Source of the DNA: a virus
Direction: 5' to 3' (one strand)
IMG/VR virus record: IMGVR_UViG_3300037961_004635
Coordinates: 1 to 25,622 of that record
DNA: 25,622 nt
Position numbers and translations under genes: made by a program. Positions within the stretch are counted from its first letter, which is position 1. Each line of letters opens with the position of its first letter. Positions 1 through 8,907 of the stretch are shown piece by piece. The notes below the pieces were generated by a model. That model saw only the letters and a list, made by a program, of their open reading frames with translations, was not told the origin of the DNA and ran no database searches.

Positions 1-584
1 AAAAGGGTTCTGACCGGATCATTGCTGCGTCTGATCAGTACCGTGAAGACATTGAAGGTGTCTTTGATGAGTACGAAGATCGAACTGCTGAGCAGATGTC
101 TTCTGTTGCGCTTGGCATGCAGCGGAATGCTGAGGCTCAGTCTAGGTACATTGAAAATGGAATGAACCCAGACGGCACTCGAATGACCCCCCAGCAGCAG
201 CAAGCTGCACGGGAAACAGCTCAGTTCCAGAACAACCAGCAGCGACAGGTTGCCCTTGGTCAGATGGCAAACCAGTTCAATGAGTCTCGATCCCAGATGA
301 AGATGGCTGGATACGGACAGGCTGCTGCATTCGGTACTGCTGCGGCACAGGCTGCATCCCAGTATGAGCAGATGGCTCTGAGTGAAGCCACCAAGTACCT
401 GTTTGATGGGAGGCAGGCCGTGTACAACATGGTCGCAGCCAACCCCCACACAGTTGTGTCCAAGTTCGATACGTATGCAAACCTGTATGCTCTCCAGCTG
501 AGCTCACCGGGTATCTTCAACCAGCCCGGTATGATGAGCGAAGAGTTTATCCAGCGGTCACGCGCCGGTCAGATTCCAGTCTAA
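1..584 (+). CDS. 3' part of Gln/Ala-rich virion-associated protein (5' end outside window)
   Basis: The reading frame is open from base 3, so the gene runs in from the left; an internal Met codon at 96 is not the start. About 193 residues are visible. They are rich in Gln, Ala, Met and Asn, with a long Gln-rich segment (QQQQ, NNQQRQ) and an Ala-rich helix-like stretch (AAAFGTAAAQAA), and no transmembrane segment. Such Gln/Ala-rich helical proteins just before larger internal proteins are typical of phage internal core or ejection proteins (compare the small T7 internal virion protein), but this is judged from composition and position only; I recognise no specific family. It is followed after 8 bases by the next gene, which uses an AAGG site placed across this gene's stop codon, so the two are probably co-transcribed and co-translated. 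Confidence 0.75.
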   Translation, partial: KGSDRIIAASDQYREDIEGVFDEYEDRTAEQMSSVALGMQRNAEAQSRYIENGMNPDGTRMTPQQQQAARETAQFQNNQQRQVALGQMANQFNESRSQMKMAGYGQAAAFGTAAAQAASQYEQMALSEATKYLFDGRQAVYNMVAANPHTVVSKFDTYANLYALQLSSPGIFNQPGMMSEEFIQRSRAGQIPV

Positions 585-592
585 GGTAACCC

Positions 593-2440
593 ATGAGCCG
601 AATCCCCCAGCCTAACTCTCCTGTTGTCTCCGCCGTTAGTGGAGGAGCAACTGATGCTGTCAATCGTGCGGTTGCTGCAGGCAACACGGAACGATCACTG
701 AAGGCCCAGAAGGAAGCTCAACAGGCTGCCGCTGAGTCTCGTGAAAAGCAGCAGCTCCTTCAGCTTCAGCAGAATCGAGATCTTGCTGAACAAAAAATGT
801 CGTTTGATCGGGATCAAGCTGCTGTAAGAAATCAGCTTAGCCGAGACCAACTTTCCTTTGAGCAAGACCAAGCCAGAATTGCCAATCAAAGAGCACAGCA
901 GCAGACTGAACTAACTAATGCAAGAACTCGACTTCAGCTGGAGCTCGACAATCTTGACAAGGAAAAAACTAAGCTAAGAGGAAAAGTTACTGCAGAGCAT
1001 TTACAGAAAGTAGAGGATCTCACAACTCAAATTGCGGATCTTGATTCTAAAAATGCAGTTGTAGGTACGTTTCTTGGGCAAGCCACCGAGAATCTCGACG
1101 GCCTAGTTAAGATGCTAGAAGAAAAACAAGAAGAAGATGTAGCGTCGGAAGCTGGTCAAAGAGAAACAGGAGCTGAAATAGGTCGCACAGTTGCCAGTAA
1201 CATTACCTTTAGTCCTGACACAAACCTTGAAGGTATTGACAGAAACAACTTTAGAGGGCCAATACTTCTTACAAAGATTCTCATTGACACTGACGAGGTT
1301 TCAAGAAGAGATAACACTCTTGAGCTTGCTCGGAGTCTGGGTGTTAAAACAATCTTGAATAAAGACGGTGAGCCTGTAGACATCTCTAGTGTTGGGGGAC
1401 GTGCTGCACGTGAAGATGCTATCAGAGCTAGAGAAGGTTTCGGAAATCCTGAAGACTTTGAACTGCGGGGATACTTTGATTTGCCTTTTGGGATTGGTGA
1501 TTTGGGAGAAGAGTTTAGTGCTGAAAGCATTTTGAGAAGCCCTGAGTTTCAAGAGAAGTACCAGAAGAGAGTTCAAAGAGAAATTAGAACTGGTCTTGTT
1601 GAAGTCTTTAGAGGTGTAGCTGATAAAGACTTCAATGAAGCGGCTCTTGAAGCAGCCATTACCGCCGTTTACAGTGGGGGGACACCACAAGAAGTCACAA
1701 AGCTTGTTCGCATGTCGGGGGTTAGTGACCTGACTTTTGGTTCAGCTCTAAACCAGTTGGGTGAAACGCTGAGGCAACAAGCACTTGAGTTGCGGGGAGA
1801 AGCTGCGGATTTTGCGGGAGAGGCAGTACCTAGTGCCCTTGGAAGATTTTTTGACACTGAGTTGGACATTTCCGATGTCGACATTACAAAGGGTCCTCAG
1901 CAAAAATTTCTTGCTGCACAATACGCAGACGCAGCTACAGAACTTAGTGTCTTTGGTAATGCTGTTACAAGAGAAAACGATATTTCACAAAGGGCATTTA
2001 CTAGTGCAGTTAATGCACTAAAGCGCGGGCTTGAAAGTCAAAACCTTTTGGAGCTTGATGTCAGATCTCTTGTTGGTTTTGATGGAGATCCCGATGAAGG
2101 TCCTCCACTTCCTCTTGATATGCTTATTGCGGACGACCCCATTCTCAGTCAGCTTAGCCCTGAAGAAATAAGCGAGCTTCAAGATCGTACAAGCAGAGTA
2201 AGAGAAGTGATGCGTGAGGCTTCAGGTGTTGATGAAGGTCCTCCGCAATTTACTACGATGGATCAAATGACAGATCTAATTGGCGAACAAACGATTGACC
2301 GAGCACGACTTGAGGCTGAGAAAGAGCTGATGGACGGTCGGCTTGACGCGATTATTGAAGGTCTTTCTGGTGACCCAAGGCTTCAACCTAGTCAATCTAA
2401 CGTTGATGCAGCCACAAACGTTCTTAGGAATCTTCTCTGA
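593..2440 (+). CDS. Large coiled-coil virion-associated protein, 615 aa
   Basis: The start at 593 has AAGG seven bases upstream. Residues from about 35 to 190 form a long charged heptad-like region rich in Gln, Glu, Arg and Lys (AQKEAQQAAAESREKQQLL and following), a strong coiled-coil prediction by eye. The rest is mixed and acidic without a signal peptide or membrane segment. Position between a Gln/Ala-rich virion protein and other virion genes suggests an internal or tail-associated structural component; I recognise no family. The gene uses more A-rich codons (AGA, ACA, AAA, GAA, CTT) than the genes on either side, which use more C/G-ending codons, so it may have a different origin or be under different expression constraints. 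It ends two bases before the next start. Confidence 0.8.
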   Translation: MSRIPQPNSPVVSAVSGGATDAVNRAVAAGNTERSLKAQKEAQQAAAESREKQQLLQLQQNRDLAEQKMSFDRDQAAVRNQLSRDQLSFEQDQARIANQRAQQQTELTNARTRLQLELDNLDKEKTKLRGKVTAEHLQKVEDLTTQIADLDSKNAVVGTFLGQATENLDGLVKMLEEKQEEDVASEAGQRETGAEIGRTVASNITFSPDTNLEGIDRNNFRGPILLTKILIDTDEVSRRDNTLELARSLGVKTILNKDGEPVDISSVGGRAAREDAIRAREGFGNPEDFELRGYFDLPFGIGDLGEEFSAESILRSPEFQEKYQKRVQREIRTGLVEVFRGVADKDFNEAALEAAITAVYSGGTPQEVTKLVRMSGVSDLTFGSALNQLGETLRQQALELRGEAADFAGEAVPSALGRFFDTELDISDVDITKGPQQKFLAAQYADAATELSVFGNAVTRENDISQRAFTSAVNALKRGLESQNLLELDVRSLVGFDGDPDEGPPLPLDMLIADDPILSQLSPEEISELQDRTSRVREVMREASGVDEGPPQFTTMDQMTDLIGEQTIDRARLEAEKELMDGRLDAIIEGLSGDPRLQPSQSNVDAATNVLRNLL

Positions 2441-2442
2441 TT

Positions 2443-2793
2443 ATGGCTCAGTGGAAAGAAATGTCCAAGCTCCTGACTGAGATGGTTGCCGACTTCGGCA
2501 AGGGGGCTGTGACATTCGAGGGTGAGAATGCTTTTGGTCTTGCAGTGGACAAGGGGCTCAAGTTCAAGGACCTCGGTCTTGAAGACCACGAGGTTACTTG
2601 GGACAAGCCCGTCACACCCAAGATGGTGAGGCGGTGGCTCTGGTCGCTCCGCAAGGAGAAGGCACTCGAAACCCCGAATGTGTTTGTGTGGGCCCTCAAG
2701 GGAGAGGACACCACAGTGGGGGGACTTGGCTCCCTCGTAGACTCAGACGACAATACCGGAATTGCTATTGAGGTGACCGATGGCGAAGCGTAA
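2443..2793 (+). CDS. Small virion-region protein of unknown function, 116 aa
   Basis: The start ATG lies two bases after the preceding stop; the upstream bases (CTCTGATT) carry no good ribosome binding site, so translation probably depends on coupling to the previous gene. The protein is soluble and mixed alpha/beta, with a Trp-containing basic helix (RRWLWSLRKEK, about residues 61-71) and an acidic C-terminus. I do not recognise the family. Its last 14 bases overlap the start of the next gene, the compact coupling expected in a virion operon. A head-tail adaptor or scaffold-like role is possible from position but nothing in the sequence supports it directly. Confidence 0.8.
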   Translation: MAQWKEMSKLLTEMVADFGKGAVTFEGENAFGLAVDKGLKFKDLGLEDHEVTWDKPVTPKMVRRWLWSLRKEKALETPNVFVWALKGEDTTVGGLGSLVDSDDNTGIAIEVTDGEA

Positions 2794-3883
2794 AAATCAG
2801 CCAACATCACGACAGATGGACTTGCGTTTTAGGGGCCAAAGAAAGACGTTTTCTCGCTCAACTCAAGCTGAGGTAAAAAAAGATCTTGCTGGTTTGATCA
2901 AAAAGCATGGATCGTTTGCTGACATTCCTGATGGTGAACGCCAGAAGTTTTTGTCTAGGCACAAGGGCTCCGAACTTCTTGAGGGTCTTAAGAACACTTC
3001 TCGTGCTACTAGATCTGCTTCCATATCCAAGCTGGCAGATAAGCTGGGGCTCAAGCCTAAGCCCACTCCCGCTAAGGAAGTTGCTGTAAAAGCAGCTCAA
3101 GCCAAGCGTGCAGATCGCAGGCAGGGCAAGCTGGCTAGTGAGGCCAAGGAAGCTGGGGGGAGAAACCTTCCTGATGAGAAGGAAGTGGCTGCTGGCCGTG
3201 AACGAGCTGCTAAGCGCAGTCTTCGAGGACGACCCGCACTCCGACCTCAACCCACCCAAAAGAAGGCTAAGAAAAAGACTAGGAAGAAAACACCTAGGTC
3301 TGGAACTCTGAAGCCCACCCCTGAGCAGATGAGAGATGCGGGCGTTGGTGTTTTCCCCAAGTCAGAGGAAAAGTCCAAGTCCAAGTCCAAGTCTTCTTCT
3401 GGCAAGATGAAGGGTAAGAAGGTCTCCAAAGGTGCGAAGGCTGCGAAGACTGCGAGTAATGTTGCTAAGGTTGGGCGCATGGCTGGGCTGGCTCGTGGAG
3501 CTGGTGCTCTGGCTGGCGGTCCTATTGGCATTGCTCTTACTGCTCTCGCTGCCCTCCCCCTACTAGCTGCAGAAAACGTGGGCCGAAGGCAGACTCAAGA
3601 AAAACAACGTAGAGCTGCATCTAGCTTTTCAGAGTTTGAAAAGATGGCAGCTATGAACCGGCTGCTTTCTGGTCAGAACCAACGACTTGCAGATGAGTCC
3701 TACAACCAACGTCTCAAGGGCGGCATTGAAACAGCAAGAACAAATCGTGCGGTTGATCGTCAACGCCAGATGAGCCCTCAACTCCAAGCTCTGTTGGCAG
3801 GAGAAGAAAGTAGACTGGCTAGTATGCGGGGCGGAAGAAGTTTGTCTTCAGCCGACATAGCTTCAATGTTCGGGGGTAACTAA
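2780..3883 (+). CDS. Basic Lys/Arg/Ser-rich virion-associated protein with hydrophobic segment, 367 aa
   Basis: The frame starts inside the previous gene (14-base overlap). The first 230 residues are very basic: repeated Lys/Arg clusters (KKAKKKTRKKTPR near 155) and a KSKSKSKSSS stretch made by tandem AAGTCC hexamers. A Gly/Ala/Leu hydrophobic segment follows (about residues 235-262, AGALAGGPIG then TALAALPLLAA), then a charged helical tail with Met/Gln/Arg. A basic DNA-binding-like part plus an amphipathic or membrane-active Gly/Ala helix would fit an internal protein that contacts packaged DNA and helps genome delivery, but this is inference from composition. No family recognised. The next gene starts with GTG on the base right after this stop codon. 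Confidence 0.8.
   Translation: MAKRKNQPTSRQMDLRFRGQRKTFSRSTQAEVKKDLAGLIKKHGSFADIPDGERQKFLSRHKGSELLEGLKNTSRATRSASISKLADKLGLKPKPTPAKEVAVKAAQAKRADRRQGKLASEAKEAGGRNLPDEKEVAAGRERAAKRSLRGRPALRPQPTQKKAKKKTRKKTPRSGTLKPTPEQMRDAGVGVFPKSEEKSKSKSKSSSGKMKGKKVSKGAKAAKTASNVAKVGRMAGLARGAGALAGGPIGIALTALAALPLLAAENVGRRQTQEKQRRAASSFSEFEKMAAMNRLLSGQNQRLADESYNQRLKGGIETARTNRAVDRQRQMSPQLQALLAGEESRLASMRGGRSLSSADIASMFGGN
3371..3394 (+). repeat. Tandem AAGTCC hexamer repeat in basic protein gene
   Basis: Three copies of AAGTCC followed by AAGTCT, in frame, encoding alternating Lys-Ser. This is a short coding microsatellite that could change copy number without breaking the frame. Confidence 0.9.
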
Positions 3884-4444
3884 GTGGCTATTCCAGCGGC
3901 GTTTGCTTCGATTGGTAGAGGTCTTCTTGGCGCAGGCAAAGGCGTAGGTACCGCTGCTCAGTACGTTACTGCTGGGGGGAAGTACAAAGACGTTGGCCGT
4001 GCAATGATGAACCCTTTTGCCAAGGTGAAAGAGGGTGAGCGCAACCCGCTGAGCTACATCGGGGGTGCTGGTATTGGTGCTGGCTTCCTTCTTCCCATGT
4101 TCTTTGGGGACAGGCAACTTACTGACCAGCAGCTACTCTCAGAGTTCCCTGAGCTTGAGCTTCAGCGTAGACAGGCAAGAGCCCAGCAACGGGCGGCAAA
4201 GATCCAGCAGATCAGAAACCGTGAGCGGCAGCGCGACATTGAAAAAAATGAGCGCAAGCTTCAGCAAATGGCACCTGACCTGTATAATCGCATCTCAGCA
4301 GGAAGGTACCTACCCTCCGGTGCTGTCGTAATTGGTGGGGTTCCGCGTCGGGATCTCATTCGAGAACTTGCCGAAGCCATGGGCGACGGCGCATTTACTC
4401 CCCCCACTGAGGGGCAGGTCGGGGTCAACGACCTTCTTACCTAA
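3884..4444 (+). CDS. Virion-region protein with Gly-rich hydrophobic segment, 186 aa
   Basis: It begins with GTG directly after the upstream TAA; a GGGGG run seven bases upstream can serve as ribosome binding site. The N-terminus is Gly/Ala-rich (GRGLLGAGKGVGTAAQ), a hydrophobic stretch follows at about residues 58-75 (YIGGAGIGAGFLLPMFFG), then a strongly charged Gln/Arg/Glu helix (about 90-135). One membrane-seeking segment plus a coiled-coil-like helix again resembles small internal or ejection proteins, but there is no recognisable domain. It is followed by an 11-base gap and the decoration-like gene. Confidence 0.8.
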   Translation: MAIPAAFASIGRGLLGAGKGVGTAAQYVTAGGKYKDVGRAMMNPFAKVKEGERNPLSYIGGAGIGAGFLLPMFFGDRQLTDQQLLSEFPELELQRRQARAQQRAAKIQQIRNRERQRDIEKNERKLQQMAPDLYNRISAGRYLPSGAVVIGGVPRRDLIRELAEAMGDGAFTPPTEGQVGVNDLLT

Positions 4445-4455
4445 GGATTAGACAC

Positions 4456-4902
4456 ATGGCAGACGGCGAAACCATCCTTCCAGCATCTGAGTGCCCGGAC
4501 TTCTTCCAGTACGTAAGCGTCACTCTGGGTGCTGACACAGTGGATACCACTGGAACTCTGGATGCATACATCATGTATTGCGACAGGGATACTGTTGTTG
4601 ACGCAGCATTCATCTCGTTCACTACGGTTGATGCCTCCAACGATGCTACCTTCCAGCTTCAGTACGTTCCTTCCGGCCTGCAGGACACCGCTGGTGTGAC
4701 TCCGGTTGGCCCCGAAGGTTCGGGCACTGCAATCACCAGCACCACTACTTCGGGTGCTACGGCTGATGCTTCCATCTCATTCACCATGACTGAGAGTGCC
4801 AACGTGGTTCCTGCAGGTAACCGCATTGCGCTGAAGGTTGCAGGTACTTCTGACATTGAAGGTGTGAACATCACCCTCCGTATCCGTACTCGGCGCAAGT
4901 AA
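4456..4902 (+). CDS. Beta-rich decoration-like virion protein, 148 aa
   Basis: Start is supported by AAGGA about eight bases upstream. The protein is acidic, Thr/Ser/Val/Gly-rich and low in Lys, with alternating hydrophobic patterns typical of beta-sandwich phage surface proteins (for example SFTTVDASNDATFQLQ), and ends with a short basic strand (RIRTRRK). No signal peptide. Head decoration or head-fibre proteins often look like this, and it sits in the virion block, so that is the preferred reading; the family is not recognised. Its overall character resembles the 201-residue leftward protein at 15730-16335, although I see no clear sequence match between the two. Confidence 0.8.
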   Translation: MADGETILPASECPDFFQYVSVTLGADTVDTTGTLDAYIMYCDRDTVVDAAFISFTTVDASNDATFQLQYVPSGLQDTAGVTPVGPEGSGTAITSTTTSGATADASISFTMTESANVVPAGNRIALKVAGTSDIEGVNITLRIRTRRK

Positions 4903-4914
4903 TGAAGGGGTAGG

Positions 4915-7900
4915 ATGTCTTCCCTTCCCCAGTCATTTGATCCGATCCGGTCATACGACAAACCGGATGTGTTTCTCACGCAGTTGTCTGATGGTGAGGC
5001 TTCGTTCGAGTCATTGCGTCGAACGATCCTGAGCCCAGATGACTTGTCCCTTGAAGAAAGGGACTCCTATGTCAATGACATCAAAGATGCTCTTGGCAAC
5101 AATATGCTTACGAACACCATGGTGGACATTGCCACCAATCCGTTCGTGCTGCTGTCCTTTCTTGTGACTCCCCCCGCAGGGAAGGCTTTGCGTTCCACAG
5201 GTCGGTTGTTCTCCACCCAGAACTGGAACCGATACCTAGAAAACGAAGGACTGTCATTCCGCATCCTTCATGCCATGAGGCTTGCCCCCACAACCAGTCA
5301 GCTTCATGGCACCCCTGCTGGTCCAATCATGCAGGAGATGGCTACTGTCCTTGAGGACCTTCAGAGGTTGGAACTCAAGACTGTGTCTCCTGCAATGGAG
5401 AATGTGATTGACCGCATTGAAAGAGCAACAGGTTACCGAGTAAAGACTCTGGACCCTGACCTCGAAAAGAACCCACAGATCAAGCAAATCCTCCACGAGA
5501 TCAACGATGCGATGAGCATCAAGATGCAGAAGTGGGACGTACCTGACCGTGTAGTCACTCGGGCTGACTTGACTCCGTTTGGCGAAAAAGATGTGCGCCT
5601 CAAGTTTGCACGCATTGAAGACATGTCTCCTGACGGATCACGAATCGGTCAGTTTGCAGAGCCCACTACTTTGGGCCGCAAGGAGATACGTCGTCTTGCT
5701 GAGATCAACAACAAACGAGACAGGGCAATAGACAGGATTTACGCTAAGTTCGGATCAGAAGACCCTGACGATCTCAGGCGCATACTGGAAGCTGAAGTTA
5801 CAGACCCCAAGTACCTAACCAGAATACAAGACAAAAACAGATGGGACGTTAGGGATCGCATTGTTGAAGATGCTGAGATTGCAAGAGATCCTGATCAACG
5901 CCTGCACTATCACTCGTTGACTCAAGGTAAGTTTCTCACTACATCAACAAAGGGACATGCCCGAGAGCTCATGGAGGGTAGGACTCCTGAGTTGGTTGAA
6001 GAGTCTGACATACTTCCCAATCTGTTTACAAGCCCCCAACAAAGGGCAAAGCTTGATCAGATAATCAACGACTACGGTCTGGATGAATACATTGATGCAA
6101 TGAAGGAGTTCAGGAAGGACCGCCTGATCAAGTTGTTTGGCAAGGAAGGTCTGGACAACTTCGTAGTTGACCCCAACAAAGTGACGCGAATAGGTCATGC
6201 AGTAGCCAAAGCAGAAAGTGCGGGCGAAGCTGTAGGCTTGTTCAAGATGATTGATGATGTTGTCGGCAACTTCTTTGACGATGATGTCATGAGTTTCATG
6301 AGGACATCTAGAAGTGCTGACCCTGAAGCAGACGTTTCAATAAAGGCCCGAGAGCTCTGGAACAAAATGCAGGGCAAGTTGGCTCAGTTTACTGAGCGGG
6401 GTCTTAGTGACAGGGAAGCATACGTACCTAGAAACATCATCAAGACCATAGACAGAAGTGGTCAGGAGATTCCTGTCGAAGAGTTGGGCTTTGAAAGAAA
6501 GCAGGGAGATTACTTTCTTGGTAGGTCAGCCCAGACTCGAAAGCGGTTTGTTGGTTTTTGGGATCCTGATGATCTGAGGAGAATGCGGGATACCTTTGGG
6601 TCAACTGACGATCTCGACACAATGATCAACGATCACGAATCTCAAATAGCAGCACTTCTTGATCGCCCAGAGAAACGAGCCTCTACTTACCGCATCAACT
6701 TCCAAGAACAGTTTAGGCGGTACTCTCACCGATCTGCTCTGACCTACACGATGCACGTTGCTCGTCCGCGTAGAGGTGTGTTTGCTGCACTTGAGGACAC
6801 CCTTACCCCCGAGGTCATCGAGGCCAAACGCAATCAGACCAGACAAAGCGGAAAACTGGCAGGGTGGGCAAACATGAGGCAGGGTCTTGATAAAGAACCT
6901 GCAACTCTTGCCGATCTTTACGACAAGGTAACTCCTTCGGGACTCCCCGGTGTCGCCGCTGATGTCGACCTTGTTACAAAGCTTGAACCGTTGGGGGGAG
7001 TAAGCCTGCTCGACTTGCTTGAGGGTTCAGTCGAGTCCTTGGCTGACGCACGAACTCGTAGGCTCATTACGGAAAACGTGCTTCCAACCATCACAGGTCG
7101 AAGGCATGTTTCTGATGTGGTCAACGAGGCCGTGACCAAGTTCATGGAGAAGTCTATTGATGGTCTTGCCAACAGTGCTTTGGGTCGGGCCATAGAGAAG
7201 ACTGGTGACCCCGGTAAGAAGTTCATTGGGCAGATGAAGGAGTGGGTTGATGACCCCACCCGAAAAGCCCTGAGGAAGAATGCAAACTACACAGGTGGTC
7301 TTTCGCGTGGACTGTATGCATCCCACCTCGGTCTGAACTTGGGCAGTATCCAGCTCAACATGCTGCAGCCTCTGACCATGGGTATGCCCTTGGTTGGGGT
7401 GGGTCCGACCGTAAAAGGTTATGTCGACGCATTCAAGCAGATGGTGAACTACGCGAGTGACCGGGCAAGTATGCCTGCTCGGATGACGGATGCTCAGCGT
7501 GCGGAGCTGATGAGAAAGCACTTCACCGAACGCATGACAGTGGGGGGTGTGGAAAGAGACGTGGACTTCAGCGAACTTGCTGACATCGGCAAGTCTGCGT
7601 TCCACATGGTGGATGAAGCCAACCTCCGCAGTGGTTATCGGCAGAAGGAGGGTGGGCTCAAGTACTGGTTGTTCGAGGGTACGATGAAGCCATTCGAAAA
7701 GGCTGAGTGGTTCAACCGACTCACCATGGCTCACGCATCCAAGCACGCACGCATTAGCGCAGGCAAGCTGAACAGCCTTGAAGACTTGGGTCGAATGAAG
7801 GATGACACCATAAGCTTGGTTCAGAGAACCCAGTTCGGTAGTGATCCAATCAACCGCCCTGAGATCTTCTACTCAGCGTACATGAACAACCCTCTGGCTC

Positions 7901-8838
7901 GTCAGTTCCTGCAGTTCCCGATCCGTCAGATCACGGGAACCCTGCTGAACCCCGGCGAGATGGGGGGAAGCGCATTCCAGCATGTGATCAAGGCGATGGG
8001 ATACAGTGCCATTGCATACGAGATCGGCAAAAACGCACCCTTTATTGGGGGCCTTGACCTGTCTCGTGGCCTGTTTGCCGGGTCCATCGTTGACACGTTC
8101 GGGGGGGACAGGTTCTTCCGAGAAAGAGACCCAACGGGTGCTCTGGTTTCGAACTTCGTTCCCCCCGCGTTGGACGTGGTGATCAATGCAGCACAGGCCA
8201 TCGGCACTCAAGACTTTGAGTTGCTTGGTGAAACCATCCCTCGTGTGATTCCGGGTGGTGTTGCCGTGAGTCGTGCGCTGGGGGTTGCCGGTCAGGTTCC
8301 GGCTGCGATTGGATTCCAACGTGAGTTCGCCAACTGGAGCAAGATGGAGAATGGTCAGGTCCCCGTGTACAAGGCGGACGGACGATTCGTTGGTGGCTTC
8401 GACCCGACCACCCTGCTGCTCCGCTCACTGGGTACGGATCTCCGGTCAGTAAAGGAGCCACAGCAGTTGAGTGGTTTCTTGCTCCGCAACCGAGAACAGA
8501 TAAGAGAGTACAGGCGGAAGTGGATTTCATCTGTGCTGGGTAACAATGTAGGCGAGGCTGAGCAGGTCAAGGCAGAGTTCGAAGGCCGGTTCGGTATGCC
8601 CCTAACTGTTACTAAAGCTCAAATGAAAAATGCAATCAAGCTAAGGGAGAGGTCTGTGGTGTCGAGAATTGCTGATACCATGGAAGTTGCAGCCAAAGAA
8701 CGGTACAACCAGTTTATTCCTGACAACTACTTTGACAAGGCTCCCGAACCTGAGGTGGATGCTCAAACCGCTCGGTATATCTGGAGTACTCTGCAAAGCA
8801 GTAAGGCACCAAAAATCGGGGAGTCAGGAATCCAGTAA
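4915..8838 (+). CDS. Giant internal virion (ejection-type) protein, 1307 aa
   Basis: The largest gene here, with AAGGGG five bases before the ATG. Length, position as the last big gene of the virion block and composition (helical, rich in Asp, Arg, Leu, many Met) match the large internal core proteins of podoviruses, which leave the capsid with the DNA and line the channel through the cell envelope. Recognisable stretches are a Gly/Leu-rich helix pair near residues 793-825 (LYASHLGLNLGS, then a Met/Leu/Pro-rich part), FEKAEWFNRL near 927, and a Phe/Gln/Asn-rich conserved-looking segment near 971-1018 (NNPLARQFLQFPIRQ). Comparable segments occur in large phage internal or polyvalent-type proteins. 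I see no lysozyme or transglycosylase motif. The assignment is to a class; a precise family is not claimed. Confidence 0.85.
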   Translation: MSSLPQSFDPIRSYDKPDVFLTQLSDGEASFESLRRTILSPDDLSLEERDSYVNDIKDALGNNMLTNTMVDIATNPFVLLSFLVTPPAGKALRSTGRLFSTQNWNRYLENEGLSFRILHAMRLAPTTSQLHGTPAGPIMQEMATVLEDLQRLELKTVSPAMENVIDRIERATGYRVKTLDPDLEKNPQIKQILHEINDAMSIKMQKWDVPDRVVTRADLTPFGEKDVRLKFARIEDMSPDGSRIGQFAEPTTLGRKEIRRLAEINNKRDRAIDRIYAKFGSEDPDDLRRILEAEVTDPKYLTRIQDKNRWDVRDRIVEDAEIARDPDQRLHYHSLTQGKFLTTSTKGHARELMEGRTPELVEESDILPNLFTSPQQRAKLDQIINDYGLDEYIDAMKEFRKDRLIKLFGKEGLDNFVVDPNKVTRIGHAVAKAESAGEAVGLFKMIDDVVGNFFDDDVMSFMRTSRSADPEADVSIKARELWNKMQGKLAQFTERGLSDREAYVPRNIIKTIDRSGQEIPVEELGFERKQGDYFLGRSAQTRKRFVGFWDPDDLRRMRDTFGSTDDLDTMINDHESQIAALLDRPEKRASTYRINFQEQFRRYSHRSALTYTMHVARPRRGVFAALEDTLTPEVIEAKRNQTRQSGKLAGWANMRQGLDKEPATLADLYDKVTPSGLPGVAADVDLVTKLEPLGGVSLLDLLEGSVESLADARTRRLITENVLPTITGRRHVSDVVNEAVTKFMEKSIDGLANSALGRAIEKTGDPGKKFIGQMKEWVDDPTRKALRKNANYTGGLSRGLYASHLGLNLGSIQLNMLQPLTMGMPLVGVGPTVKGYVDAFKQMVNYASDRASMPARMTDAQRAELMRKHFTERMTVGGVERDVDFSELADIGKSAFHMVDEANLRSGYRQKEGGLKYWLFEGTMKPFEKAEWFNRLTMAHASKHARISAGKLNSLEDLGRMKDDTISLVQRTQFGSDPINRPEIFYSAYMNNPLARQFLQFPIRQITGTLLNPGEMGGSAFQHVIKAMGYSAIAYEIGKNAPFIGGLDLSRGLFAGSIVDTFGGDRFFRERDPTGALVSNFVPPALDVVINAAQAIGTQDFELLGETIPRVIPGGVAVSRALGVAGQVPAAIGFQREFANWSKMENGQVPVYKADGRFVGGFDPTTLLLRSLGTDLRSVKEPQQLSGFLLRNREQIREYRRKWISSVLGNNVGEAEQVKAEFEGRFGMPLTVTKAQMKNAIKLRERSVVSRIADTMEVAAKERYNQFIPDNYFDKAPEPEVDAQTARYIWSTLQSSKAPKIGESGIQ

Positions 8839-8855
8839 ACCGGGAGTACCAAGGG

Positions 8856-8878
8856 TCTCTCTCCTTTATGGGGGGAGA
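8856..8878 (+). other. Stem-loop between virion block and phosphoesterase gene
   Basis: CTCTCTCC (8857-8864) pairs with GGGGGGAG (8870-8877), two G-U pairs, loop TTTAT, with an extra T-A pair outside. There is no T tract after it, so it is at best a weak terminator or an RNA-processing or stability element. It lies between the stop at 8838 and the AGAAGGA site of the next gene. Confidence 0.5.
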
Positions 8879-8907
8879 AAGACAATAAAGAGAAGGACTA
8901 CATTGGA

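Noticed and set aside
7027-7746. 239-codon minus-strand frame inside the giant internal protein gene
   Set aside because: His/Leu/Val-rich antisense shadow; the plus frame is a continuous 1307-residue protein with conserved-looking segments.
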